This document shows, in pieces, positions 45,075 to 57,299 of a stretch of 64,000 nt of DNA (position 1 is its first letter; each line of letters opens with the position of its first letter). The stretch covers positions 9,720,106 to 9,784,105 of the forward strand of contig NC_045141.1 in the NCBI RefSeq assembly GCF_008831285.2, in the 5' to 3' direction. Made by a program: the position numbers and the translations under genes. The DNA comes from Nymphaea colorata (Eukaryota; Streptophyta; Magnoliopsida; Nymphaeales; Nymphaeaceae). A model generated the notes under the pieces. It saw only the letters and a program-made list of their open reading frames with translations. It did no database searches and was not told where the DNA came from.

Positions 45075-45142
45075 TTACTGAACATTTCATGTGAGGCAGC
45101 CAACTTGTGCATATCTTAGATGCACATGTTATATATTATAGG

Positions 45143-45768
45143 TAGGGTTGTTCGTGAGCAGAGTTCGAGTTGAACTGGGCCAGCTCAAACTTGTCTCGAG
45201 TTTCAAACCACATAACTGGAAGTTGGTTCCAGTTCTAGTTACCTAACTTGAGTTTGGCTTGACTTGAGATTAAGAAAGACTTGAACTAGGCTTAGATAAG
45301 CTGGATCGAGATTGAGCCAGAGCTTATCGAGTTGTTTATTAAAAAGTTATTTTTAACATCAATGAAAACTGCCACAATAGTTGTTCGGAAATTTTTATTA
45401 GGATTGCTAATTCGGGTAGAATTGAGGTCCCCCAATCACTTTCTATTTAGGATGCTATTTCTTTCTTAGTGGGGAGTGGTGAGAGTTGATTTTGGAATTC
45501 TGCTTGTACGTTGTTGCTTATCTCATTCTTTTCTTCCATCTAATAAAAGAAAGGGGCCTCATGGTTCATAAAAGAAAATATTCTGAACTAGCCACAAGGA
45601 AGATTGTCGGAGTTTCTTGCTTTGCGATAATAATGTGAAATACCTTTTACTTATTATTTTGCCACGAGTTTAATCAAGTTTAGACAAGCTGTGTCTCTTT
45701 AACTTGATCTCGACTGATCATTAAGTTTTGGGTTGAGCTCAAGTTACTCAACTGGATGAACAGCCCTA
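45143..45768. mobile_element. hAT-like MITE relic
   Basis: The ends are TAGGGTTGTTCGTGAGC (left) and GATGAACAGCCCTA (right). They are inverted copies of the common plant hAT terminus TAGGG(C/T)TGTTC. Inside are GAGTTCGAGTTGAACTGG and related GAGCTC-type words typical of this repeat. At about 45395-45555 there is unrelated sequence ending in 'CATCTAATAAAAGAAAGGGG', reminiscent of a LINE 3' end. No 8-bp duplication is evident. Confidence 0.6.
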
Positions 45769-46680
45769 CTTTTGAAGGGTACTCACAGGTAATTAAGGTT
45801 CGAGGTGACCATTAGTGAAAGGCATTAACTGTGGTGTCTCAATATTCCCAAGATAAGCTAAAAGATATATCTCTGCTTAAACCTCATCTTATTGCCATCT
45901 TACAGTTTGCTTCTACAAACCAAGAAACTAATGATTAAGGAACGTTTTCTCTATCTCAAGTCGTAATGCCTATTATAGTACTATAAGCTAAGTCATATAG
46001 ATGCACAAGCGAGTGTAGGTGTGGCTACAGTGGCAAGGCTTCGGATACAGAAGTTTTTTAAAATGTGACTATGAGAATATAGCGCGGTACTCACACATAT
46101 GTTCATCATGCATAATGCATAAAACTTCAAAATTAAGGTAAAATTCATAAGTTCGTACATAATAATGTATCAAATGGTATAATTTATAAGTTCAACGGTT
46201 CATACATATAAAGCCATTAAATTAAAATAAAAAAAGACCTTTTGTCATGAAAGAACCTGCATCATGACTTTAGCTCCTCCTTGTCCTTTTCATCTTCCTT
46301 CCCTTGCACATAAAAAATGGATGAAAGAAGGATCATGTAATTCTAAGTTAAGAAGTTTGTGGGGCTATTAATATCTTTGGCTGCAAAATCACTAAGCTTG
46401 CTTTGCATAGTAAAACTTGAAAATCCAACCAAGACGAATATACCAAGGTTTTTTTGTTAAAATCTCAATAAACACATCTGTAATTGCAAAATCAACAGAC
46501 CCTAAATTGATGGAACATCAATACCTGATGCTGCTGTTTATCACCATCTGTCACCAGGTCATTGTTTGTCGTTAGTCGTTTATCACCTCCATTTTTGTAT
46601 CATTGTGAGGAGAAATGTTGGAGAAGGATGGAGCTTAAAGAGTTAGAAGTAGAGTAGCGACACTTCATTTAATGCCTTTA
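45769..46680. other. non-coding stretch; no gene seen
   Basis: No family match or repeat structure was seen in either strand. Confidence 0.5.
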
Positions 46681-46804
46681 GGGATGGTATGGTGGTTATA
46701 ACACTGTATGGGTGTTTTATGAATTTATCTTAAAAATTGGAGCAAATTCATAAAATACTAAAATAAGTGACATTCACAAAGTGTGACATTTGCCAAACGA
46801 ACCC
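46681..46804. mobile_element. small Tourist-like MITE, TTA duplication
   Basis: It is 124 bp, with left end GGGATGGTATGGTGG and right end CCAAACGAACCC. TTA flanks both sides (46678-46680 and 46805-46807). The terminal inverted repeat is imperfect, so the call is moderate. Confidence 0.5.
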
Positions 46805-48009
46805 TTACATCATCACACAAGCAATTAAACTTTTTATTGGCATGACTTTGACTTAGACCAAGCCCAAAACATATCCATATGGTTGTAATCACCCCAAATT
46901 TTTCCAAAATGCTATGCTCTTTTGCCAAAACACAAACCTCAATTTTTTGGATCTAAATATCCAAAACCCAACTTCAGATCTAAATCAAGCATTTGAAACC
47001 CAAAATTCTAAATTAAGTTCAAAATGACAAAATTTGAGCATTGTGCATATGCGGACCTTCCCTTTGTTTTAAGGTCTCATTCTCATGCCAAAACATGCTT
47101 TTAAACCCAAGTCGCATGCTCGAACGAGTCGACAACGGATAAACCAAAATCGAATTCAAGACGAGCTCGGAGTGGCCGAAATAGAGTTGGCCGTCCATTT
47201 TTAACAAAAACCTCTTTTGTTACACATTTTAAATACAAAAAAAAAGTTTTTACTCTTCCTATACAAACAACATTTTTTATTTTATTTTATTAAATTTTAT
47301 TTGATTTTATTTAAAAAATGAGTTTTTGTGCATCCCGCGACGAGCAGCCACGCGCGTAGGCGATCGCGGACCGCGTGACAGCACTTCGTGCGGCGTGCCA
47401 CCGCGCACTCGTGCATCGCACGATCACGTGACCACGAGCGCCATGCACGTCGTCGCACGCCCTCAAGTGCTTTTTCGCATTGGCATGTTGTCAAACTTCA
47501 TTTTTTCTTCAAAATCGACCGTTAGAGGGTGATTTTGAGAGTTTTAAGTGGCATTAGTACTCCCTACACCTAAAAAATGGATTTTCAGCCCTAATGGCCA
47601 ATCACACTCATTTCAGACCTATTTCTTTTTTAAAAAATTGAAAATAATGCAAAATTGAAAATTTTATAAAATTCAAAAAAATTGAATTTCGAGTTTTGGC
47701 TCCAAAACTCTCTATACCCCAATTTTCCACCTCTTGGACAAGGAGCTATCCCTTGGAGTAGCCTCAGTGCATTCTCACTTGAGGACTTAGAGTTTTTAGC
47801 TCTCTTCCTCTTTTTTCTTTTTCAATCTTCTTCTTCTTCTCCAACTTGGAGCAAGTTTCATGAAGCTATAACTCTTCATGGGAGCACCAAAGATTTCTTG
47901 GAGGCCTCCTCTTCATCACCTTGGAGCTCTATTCAAGATGAGTCATTTTTCCTTCAACCATTCTCGTTAGAGGTACGTGACATTCATCTCTATTTTTTCT
48001 TTGTTTTGT

Positions 48010-48350
48010 TTCTCTCTTCTTCATCTCCCCATGGCCATATGAGATAACTCTCAAATCTCTATTTTAGAGTCAGAAGCTATGCTCGAGTGCACCAAGAGCA
48101 TGAGAAGATGAGATGATATTTCATTTTACGATTGAAGCATGTTCTCTCTTTTCTTGAATGTGGGATTGTTTTGGTTTTCTCATTTTCTATCTTCTTCATC
48201 TCCCCATGGTTATATGAGATAGCTTTAAAATCTCTATTTTAGAATCAAGAAGCTATACTCGAGTGCACCGGGAGCATGAGAAGATGAGATTATATTTCAT
48301 TTTATAATTGAATCATGCTCTCTCTCTTTTCTTAAATATTGTTTTGATAT
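48010..48350. repeat. tandem duplication of about 180 bp in LTR copy 4
   Basis: 'CTTCTTCATCTCCCCATGG' recurs after about 180 bp (from 48011 and 48190). 'GAGTGCACC' and 'GAGCATGAGAAGATGAGAT' follow in both. The other three LTRs have a single copy of this segment. Confidence 0.8.
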
Positions 48351-48837
48351 TATCCATGCATAGTTGTTTGATTTTCCATTTATATGTGGATGCACGGCGA
48401 GAATGAGAGTGTGGTTTGAGACTCTTTATTCTTATGCAAATTTTGAGGTTGGGACTTGTCCAACCCGGAGAGAACCCTCATGAATATGTACATGTTAAAA
48501 ATGCATTTTCATGTCATTACGTTTACTTTTCTTCTTAATCACCTAATTAGGAACCTTAATGAGTGCCTCATTATGTTGCTTGATTTTCTTCTATACCCAA
48601 CGGTGGAAGAAATATATCCATTGTAACAAACCAAATAATAACGTTCTATGTTTATATATAAATCATATTTTACAAAAGATTTTTGAAAGCAAATATCATC
48701 TCTAATGTAGCTTTGGAGACTTAGCTTAGGCTCTTGCATGAGTCCAAGCTCCCATTCAGCCTACATCAAACTTGAAGTCGGCTATTTTAAGTCATTTCTT
48801 GACTTTGAATCTCATGATGACACATATATATATATAT

Positions 48838-48930
48838 GTTATATACATATATGTGCACATATGTATATATATGTTATATACATATATGTGCACATATGTA
48901 TATATATGTTACATACATATATGTGCACAT
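48838..48930. repeat. 35-bp tandem repeat, about three copies
   Basis: Units begin GTTATATACATATATGTGCA at 48838 and 48873, with GTTACATACATATATGTGCA at 48908. Each unit contains the palindrome ATATGTGCACATAT. Confidence 0.92.
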
Positions 48931-50065
48931 GATGGTTCCCTTCATCCTTCTCTCTCTATGCTTTCACATTCTATTTTGCAAACTTTCATATGCACATGAA
49001 TATGTATATACATATGTTCTATTTCCTCTCTTTTGAATATTTTATTTCCCTTTTCAAGACAAATATCTTCCTTTACAAAATTTCTTATACATACACATAT
49101 ATACGTATATATATTACTCTTTTCCTCTAAAATCTCTATTTCTCTTCAAATAAATACCCATTTTCTTTTAAATTTTCATATATGTGTATATATGATAGTA
49201 TGTACACGTATATGCATGTCTTTCTCTATCTCTCTCTCTCTTTCTTTTCATGAGAATATTTCATCTCTTTTATTATTTTTAACATTTTCCTCTCATGATC
49301 TTTTTTTTTTTATTTACCGACTTCACTAAAACCAAAAATCAAGTAATGACCCAATATTGGATTCATGCTTGATGGTCTACAACCTCAATCCATTTTAAAA
49401 AAATTTTCTTCTTATATACGATAGTTATCAAAACAAAAATCTTGAGTGTATGTTATGGTAGGAATGCCTTTAGATGAATGTTGTGGTAGAAATGAATCAT
49501 GTAGAATCAATGCATTCATGCATCCACATTCACTTAACACCACAAATGAACACAAGCACATCTCTAAAAGAACTTAAGCAAGATGAGATGGAGCTCTAAC
49601 TAGGTAGTAACCGAATTAGAGCAAAATTTCAAACCTACTTAAAGTCTTAAGAGAACACTAAAGTAACTTCAAAATGATTTACCAAACTTTTCAAAATATT
49701 TTCCAGTTTTAGTTTTCTCCAACATATTTCACATTCTCAGATGATTCTTCAAGAACTTTTTCAAAAGTTTGAAACATCAAACTTTTAATATTTTTTTCAA
49801 ACACTACATCACATATAAAATGAAAAGATGTTTAAGTCAAAGTGAAATGCATCAATAATAAACAGAGCTTTTGGATTGATTACCCCCGGTAAAGGCACCA
49901 GGAATGGTTGATCCTCATACCGATGAGCGAGTCCCTTTCTCTCTCATTTTCAAAACAAAACTCATTTTTCTAGAGCACTATAAAAACCAAAAATTTTGGG
50001 GATGTGAACAATGGTGTGCTTGGTAATATACATACACCCTAACCTCTATTGTGTACCCATATTAC

Positions 50066-53000
50066 CATTACAAAAACCCTTTGCATTATTGACTGCTAGG
50101 AAATGTCGGTGAAAGATAGACAAGCATCGTTAAAGGTTTTACTGATGTTTCGTGCCATTGTTGGTGAAGAGAGTGTCAATAAAAGTTATCACCGACACAC
50201 TAGAGCAACACATCTATGTAGGCCATCAATGATTTGGTCAATACGTAGATAGATATTGATGATTACCAACATCCTACCTATCGTTAATAGTCTATTATTT
50301 CTATCATCTTAGCAGGCATCAATAAAACTTTATACTAACAATGGTCCTCAATGTCGGTAAAACTTTTTATTGACATTTAACTGGACATCGGGAAAATTTT
50401 AACCAACGTCTGGCTAAAGTCGCTATTACTCTTTATCAATGTAATGTATGTCGGTGAAAGTCTTTTAATTTTTCTCCCTATCTAAGTATGACATATTTTT
50501 TTCAAAAATTGGAAATACATATACAACATATACTTGCTTACATTTTTCATGCATCAAATGAAACAATTACTTGTTCATAAACTAATCATACATGTATAAA
50601 AAATGTTCGAACTTATAATACAATTTAGTTGATTCACTATAGTTCAAAATTACAAAAACATGAAGAGAAAGTGTTCCCATGGTAATTTTATCACTAATGT
50701 AGAAATCATACAAAATTTAGCGATGTCGGTGTGTCTACAATCAACATTAAGAAAACATGTAAGTTTTATCAAAAATCAAGTTTAACAAATAGACTCATTA
50801 CATCAAATAAAATGTTACATGACCTAGGTCTGTATCACCAAATTGTTCTGTTATAAACTGAGTAACTTGAGCTTAAAGTTGAAATAACTGAAACTCAAGC
50901 GTAGAAACTTTATCCTTCAGTAATGCATTTTGTTGATGCAAGGTAAGTATTTCGCTTCATTTAATTGACCAACCAAACTGAGAAAGACTGACACCAAGCC
51001 TCTTCATCCATACTCTACCATGTCTCTCATGTCCCATCACCCTGGAGTAGATGTCATTATTTTTCGGTATATCTTGTGTCCCTTAAGGCACGGTGTTGAG
51101 TTGTTCTTTTAGTTGATCGTACAACATATATAATAAAGAATGTAATTATTTGAGCATATAACAACATATATGTTGCTAAGATATAAGAATATAATTGTTC
51201 GAATAAGACTTACAATTACATCATTGCTTTAGGGTTGGAGTAGTTCAGGTTCTTGTTGGTCCTAGTAGCAATGAACAACTCAGCACATGATGGTTGCTCA
51301 AAACTTTTCCCAAACTACATATTACAATTAATACAAGATATCAATTAATATGTACGGTCATATAATATATGAAAACGGATAACATGTACCTCTTTCTCTT
51401 TGAAACATGCAAAATTCTGTGTGTCATTTGTATGCAAGTAATTCAGTTTAGCACTCATCTATGCATTTTTTTATCTCTCAATAGGATGCATCTGTCTGTA
51501 TTGTACTGGCTCACCTAATCGAACTTCATTTGATAAATGAATTGCAAATGCACCATCACATTGAAAAAATTGGTGGAAATATTTTTTCTAATTGACAAAG
51601 TGTTATGCTAATTTGTTGTTTTAATTCTTGTAACTCAGCATTTGTTATGGTCTTCATACACAATTTTTTGAAAAACTCAATATTTTATCAACACCCGACT
51701 GACCTTTGTGGGTGGAGATCTCTTCAAAGCCAAAGGAAGAAATTGTTGTAGGAATACGTGACAATCATGACTCTTAAAATTGAAGGTCTTGTATCCTCTC
51801 ACAATGACTTTGAGCTGTATGTTGTTTAAATAACAATATGGAATTGTTAAATTCTTCAACACATTACAAAATATATTTTTCTCATTCTTGTTCATGTTAT
51901 TGTTAGAGGAAGTACCCACTTGTCTGAATTTAGATGTTGTCCTGCATAAAATGACTATTGTATGTTCATTTCTTTCAAATCCATTCTAGCATTTAAATGA
52001 TTTTTTTATTTGTTTCATATATTTAATAATGTATCAATGATGTTGTCAAAAATGTTCTTTTCTATACGCATAATATCTAAATTGTTATGCTCTCAATATG
52101 GTAAAGTGAACAAAATACTCTTTTTCTTCCAATTATATCTGAGTCCTTCTTCCACATTTGTGTTCAACATCATATCATGCAACATTTTGACTCTACAATC
52201 ATGTGTCAGGTATCTGGTCTTAATTCTATTGTACCATCAAACACGTGTTTGTTTTTTGGTATCTATGACTCAGTGAATGCCAACAACGATGACCCATATA
52301 ATATATCTTTTCGCTATGCTTTAGTCTGCGACGACATGTATCTTTATAACAGATGGGACAAGTTAGCTTACCCTTTGCACTCCAACCCGATATGTATGCA
52401 TATCTCAAAAAATCATGTATGGTTCACAATAAAGCCATGCAGATTTGAAAATGTTGTTTCTTATGAAAGTCAAATGCACGTACTCCTTTATCCCATAATA
52501 AATTCAATTTATCAACCAACGGTTGTAGGCATACATCCATGTCATTTGGTTTGGAGCTGTTGGTGCTAACATGATTAATGACAACAACATATATGGTTGC
52601 TTCATGAGCATCCAAAGTGGTAAATTATGTATCATTAGCACCACAGGCCATATGTTGTAGGTTGAACTTAAATTTTCAAATTGATTGAATCCATCACTAG
52701 CCAAACCTAAGTGTACATTTCGAGCTTTAAATGCAAATGATGGATGCATCTCATCAAAGTTCTTCCATGATGCACCATCTGCTGGGCCTCTAAGGACTCC
52801 ATCCTTACACGTTGCTTGGTGTGCCATGTCATAAGGTTTGCAACTTCGGTCATTGTGAACATCCTCTTCAACCATGCAGTAAGGAAAAAATATCATATAG
52901 TCTTCATTGATGTCCTCTAATGCTTATCAGCCTTTGTCATCCTTTGTTGATCATCATTGTACAAAGTACTACATTTATCATATGTATCTTTCATTGTGTC

Positions 53001-55103
53001 TTTATTCCTGAATAACATACAATTATTAAGACACATATCTATTTTTAGCAATCAAACCCTATCTCTTTAATGATCTTCTTTGCCTTATAAACTGACTTTT
53101 ACAGTTCTACCCCTATAGGAAATTAACAACTTAAGCAACAAACTAAAACTTTTGCCGGCCCACCCACATAAATTTAAAAAAAAAAATCATCTTCGTAAAT
53201 TTGCTACACTCTGGATACAGTAGATGTTTAGCATCTTTAATCAATCTTTCATAGTCATCGTTATTCTGACCATCTTCCGTACTGTCTACCACATGAAAAA
53301 ATGATGCATCTGGTTGTACAGGAAACATGTTCGACAACCCTTAATATTTTCCACAACTGTGTCCGATGCACATTCATGTGAAATTCTTTTCTCTTCTTGA
53401 CATTCGAACAAACGTATGTTTGTACAAAGTCATTACATATGATGTGAATGATGATATCTTTAATAATTTAAGTGATGACATTATTGCATCTTACCCAAGG
53501 ACATTTCATTCTTCCAATCACCATTGCATTATGTGTAATAGCATAATAAAAAAATTGCTTCACATCAGTTACATATTCCAAACTGTCTGTTTTTTTTCAT
53601 AATCTAAGTTTGATTATCCATCTTTTAATAAGCACGTACAACAACTTCAATATGCTCAACTCCTTATATTGTGAATGCTAAATTTTAACTATTTAGTTTT
53701 AGATTCGTGCAAATGAATGCTCGTTGCATAGCTTTTCATGCAATCTTTCAAACAAGTTCCTAAATAATTTATTTGGATAATCCTATATCTTTCAAACAAT
53801 GTCATAAAGTGATGCCTTTAACATACATGCAACATAAATATCATCTTATCCCTAACTCGAATATCATTAACAAAAAATTAATTGCACCACATGGTGATAT
53901 AACATGCTACATAATACTTAAATGACACTACAATCTAAGCAGTTCAAGAAAATTATAAGTTTTCAGTTGTCTAAACAATTTGCTGAACACCTGCTCGGTA
54001 ACTTACAAGGATAGGGACCAGAAACATTCAAACATAAAAAAAGAATTCAAATGACAGCCAATCAAACTAATATTTTGTGAATATATGTGTACTTGAATTA
54101 GAAATGGTCCAAATCTTGATGCCAAAATCCGGCCATAATGTGCTGCAATCCAACGAGGCCAAAAATTAAGGAAAAATTGAAGGTTTTGTGTTTGTGTGTG
54201 GAGATTTTATGCAATTAATATATCAAATTGAATGTACTAAGCTCAACAAACATTCTTACAAAGTTTCACAGCAAAATACTACTCGAAAAAAAGTGATATC
54301 TTGCTGGAAAAAATTAGACATATACCCTAGAAGCATGTTATAACTTAAAATCATTTACAAATAAAAAAAAAAATAGGCGAGGAGATTGAGGAACCAACCT
54401 TTTCAAGTTTCAAGCAGTTAAAAAATGCGATGAACACCTGCAGTCGCCGAAACATCACTGGTGGAGGAAGAAGGAAGAGAAAAGAAAAGAGAAAAGAAGA
54501 AGAAATGAGAAGAATGGTTCAGATGGAGATAATAAATCAGGAAACTTTTTACCGACGCTTGTAGTACGTTAGTAAAGATGTTACTTAAAAATGTCACTGA
54601 TGTCAACGCAGTAAAATTACTGACATCTGAAGTGCATCGGTGAAAAGGAAATTAACGATGTCTAGAGTCAACATGTTGATTGAAGTCCAATTTTATTGGC
54701 GCATGAATGTTGGCGTCGGTAATGTTTCTATGGGAGATAAGTTTCCATGATGAGAGAAAAGTCACACGTTGGTAAAACTAGATTGATACATGTACTTTTT
54801 ACTAAATGCCACAATCGGACGTCGATAATCTTGAACAGCGAAAAGTTTCATCGACATAGGAACAGTAACACATCGATAAAATTGGCCATTTTTTTCTTTT
54901 TTACTTTGGCAGACATCCGGGTTTGGACATCGTTTAAGTTACAACTTCAGTGACACAATAGTTGTATGCATCAGCTGCTTTTAACTAGCATCTTTTGCTA
55001 GATGTCGATGAAAATTTATACTTACCGACATTTGGCTCTGAACGTCGGTGTTCATCGACATGATATTTCCATGCGTAGATGAAACCATTTTTTTTTTGTG
55101 GTG
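50066..55103 (-). mobile_element. CACTA (En/Spm) element, both ends present, TAC duplication
   Basis: The left end is CATTACAAAAACCC and the right end TTTTTTTTTTGTGGTG; canonical CACTA ends have mutated at one base on each side. TAC flanks both ends (50063-50065 and 55104-55106), the 3-bp duplication of this superfamily. The outer about 400 bp on each side are dense in short words in both orientations (TCGGTGAAAGT, ACCGACAT, TCGATGAAA), the subterminal sites of CACTA transposases. The element is 5038 bp. It carries a decayed TNP2-like gene on the minus strand. The second (Transposase_24-like) protein is not clearly recognisable. Confidence 0.9.
51400..53640 (-). pseudogene. TNP2-type transposase of the second CACTA element, decayed
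   Basis: The order on the minus strand is as follows. At 53640-53143 is the N-terminal associated part, ending 'DYERLIKDAKHLLYPECSKF'. At about 53100-52900 is 'AKKIIKEIGF', followed by a Cys-bearing stretch. At 52870-52420 is the core ('DGVLRGPADGASWKNFDEMH', 'VHLGLASDGFNQFENLSSTY', 'NIWPVVLMIHNLP'). At 52408-52226 is 'SGWSAKGKLTCPICYKDTCR'. At 51919-51677 is 'KSHDCHVFLQQFLPLALK'. At about 51545-51400 is 'GEPVQYRQMHPIER'. Frames shift between these pieces and stops occur. The core is less damaged than in the transposase at 17610-21030, so this copy is probably younger or of a different subfamily. Confidence 0.93.
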
Positions 55104-55106
55104 TAC

Positions 55107-55392
55107 CCAGGCTATATGACACATGAAAAAATAGAAAACTTCATTTGAAACAGCTTGTCCAATTCTTCCCAATGCAACCTATTTCGTAAATCCATTTGTT
55201 TTTAAATATGACATTCTTTCATGCTAACACACAAATTGAAAGTCAATGCAATAACAAAATGGAGTACCATTAGATAGGCCATTGGGAGTGGAAAGAAGTT
55301 AAGCAGACAACTCACACCGTTAGGATTTGATCCATCTCGAGCCGTCTAATTAGAGTTTTCCCTCTCTCCTAACTAAGAGCTTCTCAAATAAG

Positions 55393-55432
<40 letters not shown>

Positions 55433-56699
55433 CTCTCTTTTGGGGTGGTTCAAATCCTTCTTGACTTCGAGGTGTCACAAGCAGCCAATGTGCAAGGCAA
55501 TACCCCTTTCCAACTCATTGTTTCTTCTCATATGCTTTTCAGACCACACGTTTGCCTTTGTTGTCTGCCCTTATTTGTGCCTACATCAAAAAGGTTCTTG
55601 GCCATTGCCTTGGTCTGCTATTAGCATCTGTTCCTTCCTAGCATTCAATGCCAACAGAATTTCTAGCAATGGATTAAGAGTCATTGGCATATGAATCACT
55701 GACAGGCTTGGAGGATCTTTGTTAACTGCTTAGGCTGTCTACAATAATCCATGGCTGATATAGTGCATTAAAAATGTCCCAATACATGTATGAGGAGATA
55801 AAACTCATATATAGTGTTTGGAAGTCCGACCCATGAGAAACTTTGCTTGCAAATTAGTTTGATAGCTAAAAAAGTTGTGGCCTGCCTTTGTGTACACAAC
55901 TGAAAATTTTGACTGCAACTCAACATGAGAATCGAATGGTACCCATCACTAAAAAGTCCATCTAAAGCAAGAAAAACAAGCAACATCACTAAATGCCCAA
56001 TGAAAATAAAAAAGATAAAGGAAAAGACAATAGGTTTACCTAAAATTGCCATTGGTAGTATGCAGCAATCGCTACAAACGTCCTTCAAGAAGCTATTGAC
56101 TTTTAGAGAAGGAAACATGAAAGAGACAAATAAAGTAGGTCTCTATAATGATGCTCCTTGAAAGAATCCCCACATGTAAAACAAAGGGTCTTGCTTCTTC
56201 TTCATCCCTCCTTATCTTCCTCCTCCTTTGTCCCATTCGTCCTCTATGCCATGTCAAAATCTCTCATTTTCCGTTCAATAGACTTCTTCTTGAGTCTTAC
56301 GCACTTTTTTTATTATATAGACAATTCTAGGGGATGTTTTGGATTTATGAGGTATTCTCAAATGAATAATAAGAAAATGGAACTCTTAGCTCCAGACTCT
56401 CCCCTGCATTTGAGAATAGTATGGTGTATGTGTCCAAGAAGAATAATGATTTTCCAAAATTGTCCATAACACTACAGATATCAAGTCTATTTAGACAATA
56501 TCTTCTTGAATTTAAAGACATCTAAGGATGTATTTGATGGTTGAGACATTCTGCTTTCAAATAAAAAATGTCGCTCTGTAACAAACATCTGCTGGGGGAT
56601 AGGTCTCCTCCTTTTATAGCCAACATGTATATTTATATGACAAAAAAATGGGGTCAAAACATAGCTCAATCAACTATATCATTATTAGACTACAAAAAC
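55107..56699. other. non-coding stretch with a (TC)n run
   Basis: The (TC)n microsatellite is at 55393-55429. Open stretches on both strands (55440-55694 and 55768-56118) have no recognisable domains. Confidence 0.5.
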
Positions 56700-57240
56700 C
56701 TCAAAATTACACCAAAAGAGCTAGCCTCTTTGAAATCAGATTTGCTGCAGCTTCAACTTCATTCTTGAAGGTCTGTTCTACATTATCATAATAGACTAGA
56801 GGCTGGCTCTATATTCGGTGTTATTTTGGTTCAGTCTAATAACTCTATCCAAAATACGAAACACTATAGGTGGAGTGCAATTGGATCTCCTTGCCACAAT
56901 ATGAAACACTATCAGAACCTGAAAAAATTCATTTGCAATGCATTTGTCACTAATCTGCACAGATCCAATTAGCTCTTCAAAAGCACTGCTGGCAAAGGGA
57001 TCCAATTTCATTCCATATATAGTGTTTCATATATTTGCCCTCCACTCTACATTATTAGACTGAACCAAAATATCTCTCTTCGAGTTAAACTGGTTGATGT
57101 CTTTTTCGATGAATTGCAAATAACTTCGAAGGTTCTCATCATCTAGAAATTGCTTATAAGCTGCATTCCAACCTGATATGTCGACCATATGCATCCGCTC
57201 ATAACTCCTCACTGATATGTGAAACTCCTTGATTATTTCA
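56700..57240 (-). pseudogene. unidentified coding relic
   Basis: The minus strand reads as convincing protein over about 170 residues: 'EIIKEFHISVRSYERMHMVD', 'FLDDENLRSYLQFIEKDI', 'SNNVEWRANI', a TGA, then 'MKLDPFASSAFEELIGS' and 'EFFQVLIVFHIVARRSNC'. After a further frame change comes 'VYYDNVEQTFKNEVEAAANL'. Composition and lack of low complexity suggest a real gene fragment, helical and soluble. I do not recognise the family. It carries at least one stop and one frameshift. It lies at the 3' side of a LINE fragment on the same strand, so it could be transduced sequence or an independent decayed gene. Confidence 0.5.
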
Positions 57241-57299
57241 TTTAATCACTTGAACAATGTGAATGCTAATGTGATCATAATCCTCCTGGCAATTCTACA

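Larger units (their letters stand above)
46884..50010 (+). mobile_element. solo LTR, copy 4, with perfect ATGGT target duplication
   Basis: It begins TGTAATCACCCCAAATTTTT and ends TTTTGGGGATGTGAACA, 3127 bp in all. ATGGT occurs immediately on both sides (46879-46883 and 50011-50015), which proves a complete solo LTR formed by recombination between two LTRs of one insertion. A CpG-rich block lies at about 47330-47470, upstream of a shortened TATA (47713). Internal repeats are listed separately. The same 3' block as in the other copies (49865-49930) is present. Confidence 0.95.

Noticed and set aside
46805-50015. reading 46884-50010 and 50066-55103 as one composite element
   Set aside because: Each has its own exact target duplication (ATGGT and TAC), so they are independent insertions about 50 bp apart.
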